This document shows positions 1 through 5,225 of a stretch of 5,225 nt of DNA, piece by piece. The position numbers were made by a program, and so were the translations under genes. The DNA comes from JBKJUK01 sp046590705 (GTDB lineage: Bacteria; Acidobacteriota; Thermoanaerobaculia; Gp7-AA8). The notes under the pieces were generated by a model. The model ran no database searches and had not been told where the DNA came from. It saw only the letters and a list, made by a program, of their open reading frames with translations. The stretch is taken from assembly GCA_046590705.1 (NCBI GenBank), contig JBKJUK010000188.1, positions 1-5,225 on the forward strand. The letters run 5' to 3'. Numbering within the stretch: the first letter of the stretch is position 1; each line of letters opens with the position of its first letter.

Positions 1-99
1 GTCAAGCGGCTTCGACTCGCGATCGAGCGGAAGCCGCACGCCGAGAGTGCGTACTATGTTCTTGGCAGAGCCTTGTTCGCGGCAGGGCGATATCAGGAA
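1..99 (+). other. Displaced, inverted piece of the kinase TPR coding sequence
   Basis: Read on the plus strand from base 1, this stretch encodes the TPR segment ending in AYYV and then LGRALFAAGRYQE. The second part is what a TPR helix A should look like after AYYV, whereas the minus-strand gene reads PDIALPRTRLCQ at the same point. Bases 61-97 therefore appear to be the true continuation of the minus-strand kinase, placed in the wrong orientation. After base 99 the plus frame runs into the opposite arm and stops at 154-156. It is not a separate gene. Confidence 0.85.
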
Positions 100-157
100 C
101 ATAGTACGCACTCTCGGCGTCCGGCTTCCGCTCGATCGCGAGTCGAAGCCGCTTGAC
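1..157. repeat. 60-bp inverted repeat (arms 1-60 and 98-157) with 37-bp centre
   Basis: Bases 98-157 are the reverse complement of 1-60 at 59 of 60 positions; the only difference is base 37 against base 121. The repeat runs exactly to the first base of the window, so its true outer end is not visible. Both arms encode the same TPR segment (VKRLRLAIERKP...ESAYYV) on opposite strands, with His in the left arm and Asp in the right arm at the mismatch. The best reading is a fold-back chimera or misassembly at a contig end, because the central 37 bases continue the gene on the wrong strand. Confidence 0.97.
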
Positions 158-1801
158 GGCCTCGTCGTACTGAGCTGTCGCGTAAAGAATCCACCCTTCC
201 GCGACGAGAACCTCCGGCGCGTCCTTGCTCAACGCACTGGCGGTATGGCTGGCCGCCACGGCCCGGTCAATCCACTTCTGATCGCGCTCGTAGAGGTTGT
301 GATACGCGGCGCAGGCGTTTGCAATCGCGGCATGAGCAAGTGCGAAGGACGGATCGAGCTCGACGGCGTTCTCGAACATCTGCAGCGCGAACTCCAGATC
401 CTGCCGGGTCATCCGCCGCGTGTAGCTTCGTCCTCGAAGGAAGAGATCGTATGCCTGCAGATTGTCTGTGGGCTTGGCCGCCAGCGCTTTCTGCTCCTGT
501 GGTGTAAGCGTGATCCGAAGCGCGTCGGCAATGCTGCGGGCAATGTCGTCCTGCACCTCGAAGACATCCTTCATCTCACGGTCGTATCGTTCAGACCAGA
601 GCGGAAAGTCGGTTTGTGTGTCTACGAGTTGAGCATTGATCCGGAGTCTGGCGCCGGCCCTCCGAAGGCTCCCCGTGAGTACGTAGGCAGCGTTCAGCTG
701 CTGACCGATTGCGCCTGGAGTCACCTGTTTGTCGCGGTAGCTGAGTACCGTTGCGCGCGAAAAGATTCTCACTCCCGTGATCTTTGAAAGCTCAGTGATG
801 ATGTCCTCGGTGATGCCATCACGAAGGTATTCATCTTCTTTAACCCCGCTGAGATTCTCGAAGTAAAGAACGGCGATTGACGTTCCCGACGAGACCTTAC
901 CTTTCGTTGCAGTATCTTCGGGCGTCCGCCTTCCGCTCGACTCGGAATCGCGCTTCAGACGGAGAAGATCAGTCTTCATGTCGGTGGCGGTCTGGTAGCG
1001 CAGATTGCGATCTTTCTCGAGGGCTTTCGCCAGAATCCGTCCCAGTTCAGAAGGCATGGCAGGATTGACCTGGTGGAGCGGCGCAGGATCGCGGTTGAGA
1101 ATCGCATCGAAGATCATCGCCGAGGAGTCTCCTTCGAAGGGACGGCTGCCTGCAGCGGTCTGATAGAGAACGGCGCCGAGTGAGAACAGGTCGGTCCGGG
1201 AGTCGGTGAGTTGCGCACGTGCCTGCTCGGGCGACATGTACGAGACGGTCCCCATGGTCGTACCGGCCTGGGTCAGTTCGTCCCGCCTCATCGCAGTGGG
1301 AGCCTCGGCCGTCTCGGCGGCACCCCGGGTACGGTCGATTTTTGCGAGACCAAAGTCGAGGATCTTGGCCTGCGACCTGGAGTTGATGAAGATGTTCGGT
1401 GGCTTGATGTCGCGATGGACGATGCCTTTTGCATGCGCCGATTCCAGCGCGTCGGCAAGCTGAATCCCGAGATCGATGACCTGACCGGAATCAGCCGGTC
1501 CTCGTCGGATGAACTCAGCGAGTGTCTCGCCTTCCAGCAACTCCATGGCGATGAACTGTTGTCCGTCATGCTCGTCAATCGCATAGACCGTGCATATCCC
1601 GGGGTGATTCAGCGCAGAGGCCGCCCGCGCCTCTCGCTGAAACCTCGCCAGCGAGGGAGCGTCACTCGCGAGTTCCGGGGGCAGAAACTTGAGTGCTACC
1701 TGCCGGCCGAGAGTCGTGTCCTCGGCTTCATAAACAACGCCCATTCCGCCGGTGCCCAGCTTGGCGCCGATCTTATAATGCGACACGGTCTGCCCAATCA
1801 T
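2..1801 (-). CDS. Ser/Thr protein kinase with TolB-like domain and TPRs (3' end missing; last 31 codons artefactual)
   Basis: This is a Hanks-type kinase that should phosphorylate Ser/Thr on unknown partners in the cytoplasm. Counting from the ATG at 1801, the kinase domain spans about residues 9-283: GTGGMG P-loop (16-21), Lys38, alpha-C Glu57, HRDIKPPN catalytic loop (129-136), DFG (149-151), SPE (190-192) and Asp204. All key catalytic residues are present. Thr177, Thr181, Thr182 and Thr185 in the activation segment are candidate autophosphorylation sites. After a polar linker comes a TolB-like/COG5616-type domain (about 308-440, beginning SIAVLYFENLSG), then TPRs from about 447. No membrane helix is visible, so the protein is probably soluble. 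The ATG at 1801 is preferred because AAAGG lies 9 nt upstream; an in-frame TTG at 1819 overlaps that site. Genuine sequence ends at Val568 (base 98). The remaining 31 codons read through a fold-back junction to a stop at 2-4 and do not resemble a TPR. The real protein must be longer. Confidence 0.93.
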   Translation of the reverse strand: MIGQTVSHYKIGAKLGTGGMGVVYEAEDTTLGRQVALKFLPPELASDAPSLARFQREARAASALNHPGICTVYAIDEHDGQQFIAMELLEGETLAEFIRRGPADSGQVIDLGIQLADALESAHAKGIVHRDIKPPNIFINSRSQAKILDFGLAKIDRTRGAAETAEAPTAMRRDELTQAGTTMGTVSYMSPEQARAQLTDSRTDLFSLGAVLYQTAAGSRPFEGDSSAMIFDAILNRDPAPLHQVNPAMPSELGRILAKALEKDRNLRYQTATDMKTDLLRLKRDSESSGRRTPEDTATKGKVSSGTSIAVLYFENLSGVKEDEYLRDGITEDIITELSKITGVRIFSRATVLSYRDKQVTPGAIGQQLNAAYVLTGSLRRAGARLRINAQLVDTQTDFPLWSERYDREMKDVFEVQDDIARSIADALRITLTPQEQKALAAKPTDNLQAYDLFLRGRSYTRRMTRQDLEFALQMFENAVELDPSFALAHAAIANACAAYHNLYERDQKWIDRAVAASHTASALSKDAPEVLVAEGWILYATAQYDEAVKRLRLAIERKPDAESAYYVPDIALPRTRLCQEHSTHSRRAASARSRVEAA

Positions 1802-1810
1802 GCGTAGTGG

Positions 1811-1815
1811 CCTTT
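1811..1815 (-). promoter_or_regulatory. Ribosome binding site of the TolB/TPR kinase
   Basis: AAAGG on the minus strand lies 9 nt before the ATG at 1801. It is a partial Shine-Dalgarno match and supports this ATG (product starting MIGQTVSHYKI) over the in-frame TTG at 1819, which would leave the site inside the coding sequence. Confidence 0.5.
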
Positions 1816-1856
1816 GCAATCCTGCTCAGACATGGGAAGTGCAGGAGTAGAGCTTC

Positions 1857-1885
1857 ATCCTATTCATGGTCGCCTCGAGCGTCAA
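1857..1885 (-). promoter_or_regulatory. Putative sigma-70-type promoter of the TolB/TPR kinase
   Basis: On the minus strand TTGACG (1885-1880, 5 of 6 to TTGACA) is followed after exactly 17 nt by TAGGAT (1862-1857, 4 of 6 to TATAAT). Transcription would begin near 1850, giving a leader of about 50 nt that includes the AAAGG site. The spacing and position fit well, but the -10 is weak and the call rests on sequence alone. Confidence 0.4.
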
Positions 1886-1993
1886 TGTCGCCGAAACTTT
1901 CTCGGCTTGATTCAGTCGTGCGCAGGTGTTCGCCGCCTCAGCTGCTATGCTCCGGGTTCGGGCGTTGTCCAATGTAATGATTTGATCCTTTCG

Positions 1994-2000
1994 AAGGAGG
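1994..2000 (+). promoter_or_regulatory. Strong Shine-Dalgarno site of the small membrane protein gene
   Basis: AAGGAGG is a full-strength match to the anti-Shine-Dalgarno sequence, 4 nt before the ATG at 2005, a slightly short spacing. It is the best ribosome binding site in the window and the main argument that the short frame is a real gene. TCCTT at 1986-1990 can pair with AAGGA at 1994-1998 around a 3-nt loop, which could partly hide the site. Confidence 0.7.
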
Positions 2001-2004
2001 AAGA

Positions 2005-2196
2005 ATGGCTGAACTACCAGGCTCTCCCCGCACGAGACTCTTATTCTCGACCGGCTTCGCGACACTGCTTCAGCTGCTCGCCATGATCCTGCTCGCCACT
2101 GACAAAATTTCGGGTAGCGAAGCTGTTCCAATCTTGGGAATCGTTCTGATCTTCGGGTTACTACCTGCGATCGCTTTCGTAAGATCCAGATCATAA
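2005..2196 (+). CDS. Small hypothetical two-helix inner-membrane protein (63 aa)
   Basis: I do not recognise a family. The 63-residue product has two hydrophobic stretches, about residues 12-32 (LLFSTGFATLLQLLAMILLA) and 40-59 (AVPILGIVLIFGLLPAIAFV), joined by a short polar turn (DKISGSE). Arg9 and Arg11 before the first helix and Arg60 and Arg62 after the second predict, by the positive-inside rule, a hairpin with both ends in the cytoplasm. The ATG is set by an AAGGAGG site 4 nt upstream, and the frame ends at TAA 2194-2196. The gene diverges from the TolB/TPR kinase and converges on the end of the propeller kinase, 70 bp away, so it is probably transcribed alone. It has no catalytic motif, and any link to the kinases is inference from position only. 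A chance open frame is possible, but the ribosome binding site together with the membrane topology makes that unlikely. Confidence 0.7.
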   Translation: MAELPGSPRTRLLFSTGFATLLQLLAMILLATDKISGSEAVPILGIVLIFGLLPAIAFVRSRS

Positions 2197-2266
2197 ACGA
2201 CGCGTAATCCCGAACCAGTACCATCGGAGATCCTTCCTCTCTGCACGCCTGCGTGGCGCCGTTGCA

Positions 2267-4948
2267 TCATTGGCCCAGCGTCGCGGTCCAGTTCTGCACG
2301 ATCGTCAGCGGCACCACGGCGTTCTGCTGGATGGCGCGGTTGACGAGAATGCGATTTCCGTCAGCAGCAACCACGAACTGCGTAGCAGGTTGCTGCCGGA
2401 GTCTCGGATCGAAAAGCAGCCGCGGGACTGACGCGGTGAATATCGGATTCAGTTTGACGTCGACTGCCATCAGCTTGTCGTCGGGCGAGAGAAATACGAT
2501 CTCGCTGGCACCACGACTCCACCTCGCCTGCCTGCCGCCATCCGTGGAGATCTGCCACTTCCCACCCTCGTCCGTCAGCGACTGCACGTAAACCTCCGCT
2601 CGGAGGGATGCATTCGAGTTGTAGACGAGCCAGAGTCCATCGGGGGAGATCACGGGACCTAGCTCGTCGAAAGGTGTTTGAAGAAACGGATGCACTTTGC
2701 CATCTGAAAAATTGAGAAGAGAAATATCCCAACCGGTCTTGCTCGCCCCGCTGTTGGTATTGATGACGCCGATGCTGCCATCGGCCGAAACGCTTCTCAA
2801 AATGCTCCATCCCGGATCCGCGAGCAGAACCCCGTCCGCTCCCGTCCCGGAACTGGACTTCCAGAAGACATCTCCCAGTCCCTGGCGCTCCGATGTGAAG
2901 TAGACGCGCTTATCATCAGCCGAGAAAATGGGGGCCCGATCTCCGGCTGGATCGAAGGTCAGCCGCGTTGTAGTTCCGCGTTCGAGATCGAGAACCCAGA
3001 CGTCCTGATTCAGGCTCTTCGGGTCGTTGATGGACGCCGCGACGCGTCTACCGTCATGAGAGAGAGCGATGCTGCTGTAGTCAGCAGGTTTTCCCACTGT
3101 CTCGAGATCTTTGCCTTCCCGATCCATCCAGACGAGAGTTGACAACTCCGTTTCGGCCCCAGCCTGGAAAGCGAGGAGGCCGCCGTCAGACACGCTGACG
3201 ATCGTCTCAGACCTCCCGGTGCGGTTCATGTTTTCCGCGACGGGAAAGGCTTCTCCGACCAATTGAAGTTTCCTCGCGTCGAAGCGCTGCGCCAGAAGGG
3301 TCCGGTCGCGAAGGAAGAGTACGTGGCCCGACTTCGCGTAGCGAGCCGACGAATTGGTCGCAAGCAACCGCGTGCGACCCATTGATTCGGTCGAGCCGGC
3401 GAAAAGGCCGAAGCCGCCTTCGGAACCCGTGGTTGGGTTCAGTGCTTCGACTGAGTAGAGAAAGTGAACGCCATCGGGAAGGAACGCTGGAAATCGATGG
3501 GACTTTTCTCCTGTCTTCGCATCCAGTTTCGTCACAGCGACAGGCGTTCCGCCCGCCGACGAAACCTTGTGAATGGCGTCGTTGGCGCCGGGGGTAAAGA
3601 GGATGGTTCCTGTAGAGTTCCAACTTCCCCCGCGCCCTGCCGGGGCGTCACACAAGGCCTGGGGTGGACCTCCGTTCGCATCGATCTTGCGCAACTTACC
3701 GCCAGAGAAGAATCCGAGGAAGCGGCTGTCGGGAGACCAGAAAGGATGCGACGAGCCGTCCGTTCCCGAAAGCGGCTGGGCCGTCAGAGCATCGAGGGCG
3801 CGAGTCCACAACATCTCTTTGCCGTCTTCCCCCCGAGCTATGAACGCGATCCGTAGACCATCCGGCGAGAGGGCCATCGCTCCTGCGACCGGCGCGAATT
3901 GCGTTTTATCAGGAGGCAGGATCGAAGAGCGGACCACCCGCGGCGGTTTGCTACGAAGCTGCAGCACTCCCAGCGTCGCCAGCATCGCGATCAAGGCCGT
4001 GACCGCGTGGAGTCCCCATGCCGCCCGCAAACGGGCCTTCCTTCTCGCCAGCACGGGCGCTGCTTCGCCAGCTTGTGATCCAGCATCTGCAATCCATTTC
4101 AGTTGATCGGCGATGTCATGGGCACTCTGCCATCGGTCTTCCGGCTCTTTCGCAAGACATTTCTTGATCACATAATCGAGAGCGGGAGGAGTGAGCGGAG
4201 CGAACTCGCTGACCGGAGGCGGCGTGCCGGAAACGATGGCCGCGATGAGCGAGGTTTTGTTCTTTCCCTGAAATGCACGACGTCCGGTCGCCATCTCGTA
4301 CAGCATCGCGCCGAAAGCGAAGATGTCGGTACGGGCATCGGCCTCCATTCCCTCGAGCTGTTCGGGAGCCATGTACTGGAACGTTCCCAGGATCGTCCCC
4401 TGCTCGGTGAGCGGCTTGTGCTCCGTGGGACTGTCGCCGAGCTGACTTGCCCTGAACGTCGATGTGATGAGCGGACCAGACTTTGCCAGGCCGAAATCAA
4501 GCAGCTTGGCGCCGGACTTCGCGAGCATCACGTTTCCCGGTTTGAGGTCACGATGGACGATGCCCTGACGATGCGCTGCATCGAGCGCACTCGCGATTTC
4601 GGTGCCGTGGCGCAGCACCAGTTCGATCGGAAGACGTCCTTTCTGAAGACGATCGGCGAGCGACTCCCCTTCGATCAGCTCCATCACCAGGAAGTCGATG
4701 TCGTCATGGTGCCCGACGTCATAAAGCGTGCAGACGTTCGGATGATTCAGCTGCGAGATGGTCCTGGCCTCGCGCTCGAATCGCGCTTTGAACTGTTGAT
4801 TCGAAGCAAAGCCTTCGGGGAGGATCTTGATCGCGACTTCACGCTCCAGACGCGTATCCTTCGCACGAAACACTTCTCCCATACCTCCCGCTCCGAGAGG
4901 CGCAACAATCTCGTAAGGTCCTAGGCGGGTGCCGACAGCGAATGTCAT
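2267..4948 (-). CDS. Membrane-anchored Ser/Thr protein kinase with C-terminal PD40/TolB-type beta-propeller
   Basis: This is a complete 893-residue receptor-like Hanks kinase. The cytoplasmic kinase domain (about 12-286) has the GAGGMG P-loop (19-24), Lys41, Glu60, HRDLKPGN (132-139), DFG (151-153), APE (194-196), Asp208 and Arg272, so it should be active. Activation-segment Thr181, Thr185 and Thr189 are likely autophosphorylation sites. A basic stretch (RRKARLR, 302-308) precedes a single transmembrane helix at about 309-331, which places the rest outside the membrane. Residues from about 340 to the end hold repeated blades with SPDG/SPDS-type motifs (ALSPDGLRIAF at about 359, FWSPDSRFLGF at 403, then ALSHDGRRVA, FSADDKRVYF, VISPDGLWLVY), typical of PD40/TolB propellers that bind ligands or proteins. 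The ending VPLTIVQNWTATLGQ is the kind seen in this family, so the C-terminus looks intact. The ATG at 4948 gives a normal kinase N-terminus, although no Shine-Dalgarno site precedes it. Ligand and substrates are unknown. Confidence 0.96.
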   Translation of the reverse strand: MTFAVGTRLGPYEIVAPLGAGGMGEVFRAKDTRLEREVAIKILPEGFASNQQFKARFEREARTISQLNHPNVCTLYDVGHHDDIDFLVMELIEGESLADRLQKGRLPIELVLRHGTEIASALDAAHRQGIVHRDLKPGNVMLAKSGAKLLDFGLAKSGPLITSTFRASQLGDSPTEHKPLTEQGTILGTFQYMAPEQLEGMEADARTDIFAFGAMLYEMATGRRAFQGKNKTSLIAAIVSGTPPPVSEFAPLTPPALDYVIKKCLAKEPEDRWQSAHDIADQLKWIADAGSQAGEAAPVLARRKARLRAAWGLHAVTALIAMLATLGVLQLRSKPPRVVRSSILPPDKTQFAPVAGAMALSPDGLRIAFIARGEDGKEMLWTRALDALTAQPLSGTDGSSHPFWSPDSRFLGFFSGGKLRKIDANGGPPQALCDAPAGRGGSWNSTGTILFTPGANDAIHKVSSAGGTPVAVTKLDAKTGEKSHRFPAFLPDGVHFLYSVEALNPTTGSEGGFGLFAGSTESMGRTRLLATNSSARYAKSGHVLFLRDRTLLAQRFDARKLQLVGEAFPVAENMNRTGRSETIVSVSDGGLLAFQAGAETELSTLVWMDREGKDLETVGKPADYSSIALSHDGRRVAASINDPKSLNQDVWVLDLERGTTTRLTFDPAGDRAPIFSADDKRVYFTSERQGLGDVFWKSSSGTGADGVLLADPGWSILRSVSADGSIGVINTNSGASKTGWDISLLNFSDGKVHPFLQTPFDELGPVISPDGLWLVYNSNASLRAEVYVQSLTDEGGKWQISTDGGRQARWSRGASEIVFLSPDDKLMAVDVKLNPIFTASVPRLLFDPRLRQQPATQFVVAADGNRILVNRAIQQNAVVPLTIVQNWTATLGQ

Positions 4949-4959
4949 CGAGGGAAGTT

Positions 4960-4979
4960 TGAATTATAGATCGAATTCA
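4960..4979 (-). promoter_or_regulatory. Putative -10 box within a dyad, upstream of the propeller kinase
   Basis: A perfect TATAAT lies on the minus strand at 4968-4963, 14 nt before the ATG at 4948. Transcription 6-8 nt downstream would leave a leader of only about 7-9 nt. No -35-like hexamer is seen at the usual distance (CGAACC at 4991-4986), and there is no TG extension. The box sits inside TGAATT-N8-AATTCA (4960-4979), which could be an operator. No purine-rich ribosome binding site occurs between the box and the ATG. Confidence 0.4.
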
Positions 4980-5094
4980 GCGATTGGTTCGGTCTTCGTG
5001 ATCGCAACTGAGCTACCCGTCAAGTGAGAATCGAAGTTGAAAGGGTTCTTGGGCGACCGCAAGATCGTTCCCGCCACGAAGAAGTCCGCCGTAA

Positions 5095-5112
5095 GGAATC
5101 AGGGAATCAGGG
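5095..5112 (+). repeat. Short 8-bp tandem repeat (GGAATCAG, 2.25 copies)
   Basis: GGAATCAG occurs at 5095-5102 and again at 5103-5110, followed by GG. It is a minor tandem duplication in a non-coding stretch with no evident function. Confidence 0.8.
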
Positions 5113-5170
5113 TCTATCATCGAATTTGTCGGTGAGTTTGGTGCCATTGCCGATCGCGGGCTGATCCTTC

Positions 5171-5184
5171 GGAACGATCGTTCC
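5171..5184. repeat. 14-bp perfect palindrome GGAACGATCGTTCC
   Basis: The 14 bases are identical to their own reverse complement. CTGA at 5161-5164 and TCAG at 5185-5188 flank it but are not at symmetric distances. It lies more than 200 bp upstream of the propeller kinase start. It could be a binding site for a dimeric regulator of a gene beyond the window, but no T-run follows it that would make a terminator. Confidence 0.6.
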
Positions 5185-5225
5185 TCAGTGCGTGATCCCG
5201 TCGTTCTGACGTGAGCTTTTTGTGG

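Larger units (their letters stand above)
1802..2004. other. Divergent intergenic region between kinase and small membrane protein genes
   Basis: This 203-bp stretch separates two divergently transcribed genes. It contains the putative minus-strand promoter (1857-1885), a GCCGA-N7-TCGGC inverted repeat at 1890-1906 just upstream of that promoter, and the plus-strand ribosome binding site. I could not find a convincing -35/-10 pair for the plus-strand gene. Open frames across it on either strand lack coding character. Confidence 0.6.
4949..5225. other. Upstream region of the propeller kinase with no supported gene
   Basis: Both strands break into short open frames. One minus-strand frame ends ...FQLRFSLDG at a TAG at about 5018-5020, and another ends ...TDKFDDRP at a TGA at about 5113-5115. 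A plus-strand frame ends ...IRVYHRICR. None has a start with a ribosome binding site or a recognisable domain. The stretch also holds a tandem repeat and a 14-bp palindrome, listed separately. The minus-strand frames could be remnants of an upstream gene, but I cannot support that. Confidence 0.5.

Noticed and set aside
1..157. Invertible DNA switch controlling the kinase C-terminus
   Set aside because: Flipping the 37-bp centre would add LGRALFAAGRYQ but then run into the same false tail and stop, so inversion would not restore the gene. No recombinase gene is present.
47..787. 246-codon plus-strand open frame opposite the TPR/TolB-like region
   Set aside because: It is antisense to the well-supported TolB/TPR kinase, starts inside the inverted repeat, and has no family resemblance.
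1799..1819. Upstream TTG start for the TolB/TPR kinase
   Set aside because: It adds only six residues before the kinase N-terminus, and using it would place the AAAGG site inside the gene. The ATG at 1801 has that site at a suitable distance.
1826..2224. 132-codon minus-strand open frame across the intergenic region and small gene
   Set aside because: It is rich in Arg, Ser and Cys with no domain, and it is antisense to the small membrane protein gene, which has a strong ribosome binding site. The Met-rich end runs over the kinase promoter region.
2241..2260. Terminator between the converging small gene and propeller kinase
   Set aside because: CACG-CCTG-CGTG (2244-2255) can form only a 4-bp stem and no T-run follows on either strand, so a rho-independent terminator is not supported.
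4103..4924. Long 273-codon plus-strand open frame opposite the propeller kinase domain
   Set aside because: It lies wholly antisense to a clearly conserved kinase domain, has no recognisable domain or ribosome binding site, and is of the kind produced by GC-rich codon use on the other strand.
1..5225. Defence system, mobile element, CRISPR array or biosynthetic cluster
   Set aside because: No nuclease, transposase, integrase, repeat-spacer array, toxin-antitoxin pair or biosynthetic enzyme motif was seen. The two large genes are a recognisable type of bacterial Ser/Thr kinase.

Overview
The window carries two large bacterial Ser/Thr (Hanks-type) protein kinase genes, both on the minus strand, and a small two-helix membrane protein gene on the plus strand between them. 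Abundant kinases of this type, joined to TolB-like/TPR modules or to PD40/TolB-type beta-propellers, together with a moderately GC-rich sequence, suggest Acidobacteriota or a similar soil or environmental phylum. That placement comes from knowledge of the architecture, not from a marker gene.

Layout: 1-157 is a near-perfect 60-bp inverted repeat around a 37-bp centre. It folds the 3' end of the first kinase gene back on itself and is most likely a contig-end chimera. 98-1801 (minus) is the genuine part of a soluble kinase with a TolB-like domain and TPRs; its true C-terminus is missing. 1802-2004 is a divergent intergenic region with a plausible promoter for that kinase and a strong ribosome binding site for the small gene. 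2005-2196 (plus) encodes a 63-residue protein with two predicted membrane helices. 2267-4948 (minus) is a complete 893-residue kinase with one transmembrane helix and an external beta-propeller. 4949-5225 holds no gene I can support, but contains a TATAAT box placed for a nearly leaderless transcript, a dyad over that box, an 8-bp tandem repeat and a 14-bp palindrome.

The two kinases share the same catalytic architecture but have different output or sensing modules: one cytosolic with a scaffold, one membrane-bound with a propeller facing the periplasm. They look like two parallel signalling proteins rather than an operon, since 465 bp and an oppositely oriented gene separate them. I see no phage, CRISPR, toxin-antitoxin, defence or transposon genes. 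The strongest oddity is the fold-back at the left edge, which gives the first kinase a false C-terminus.
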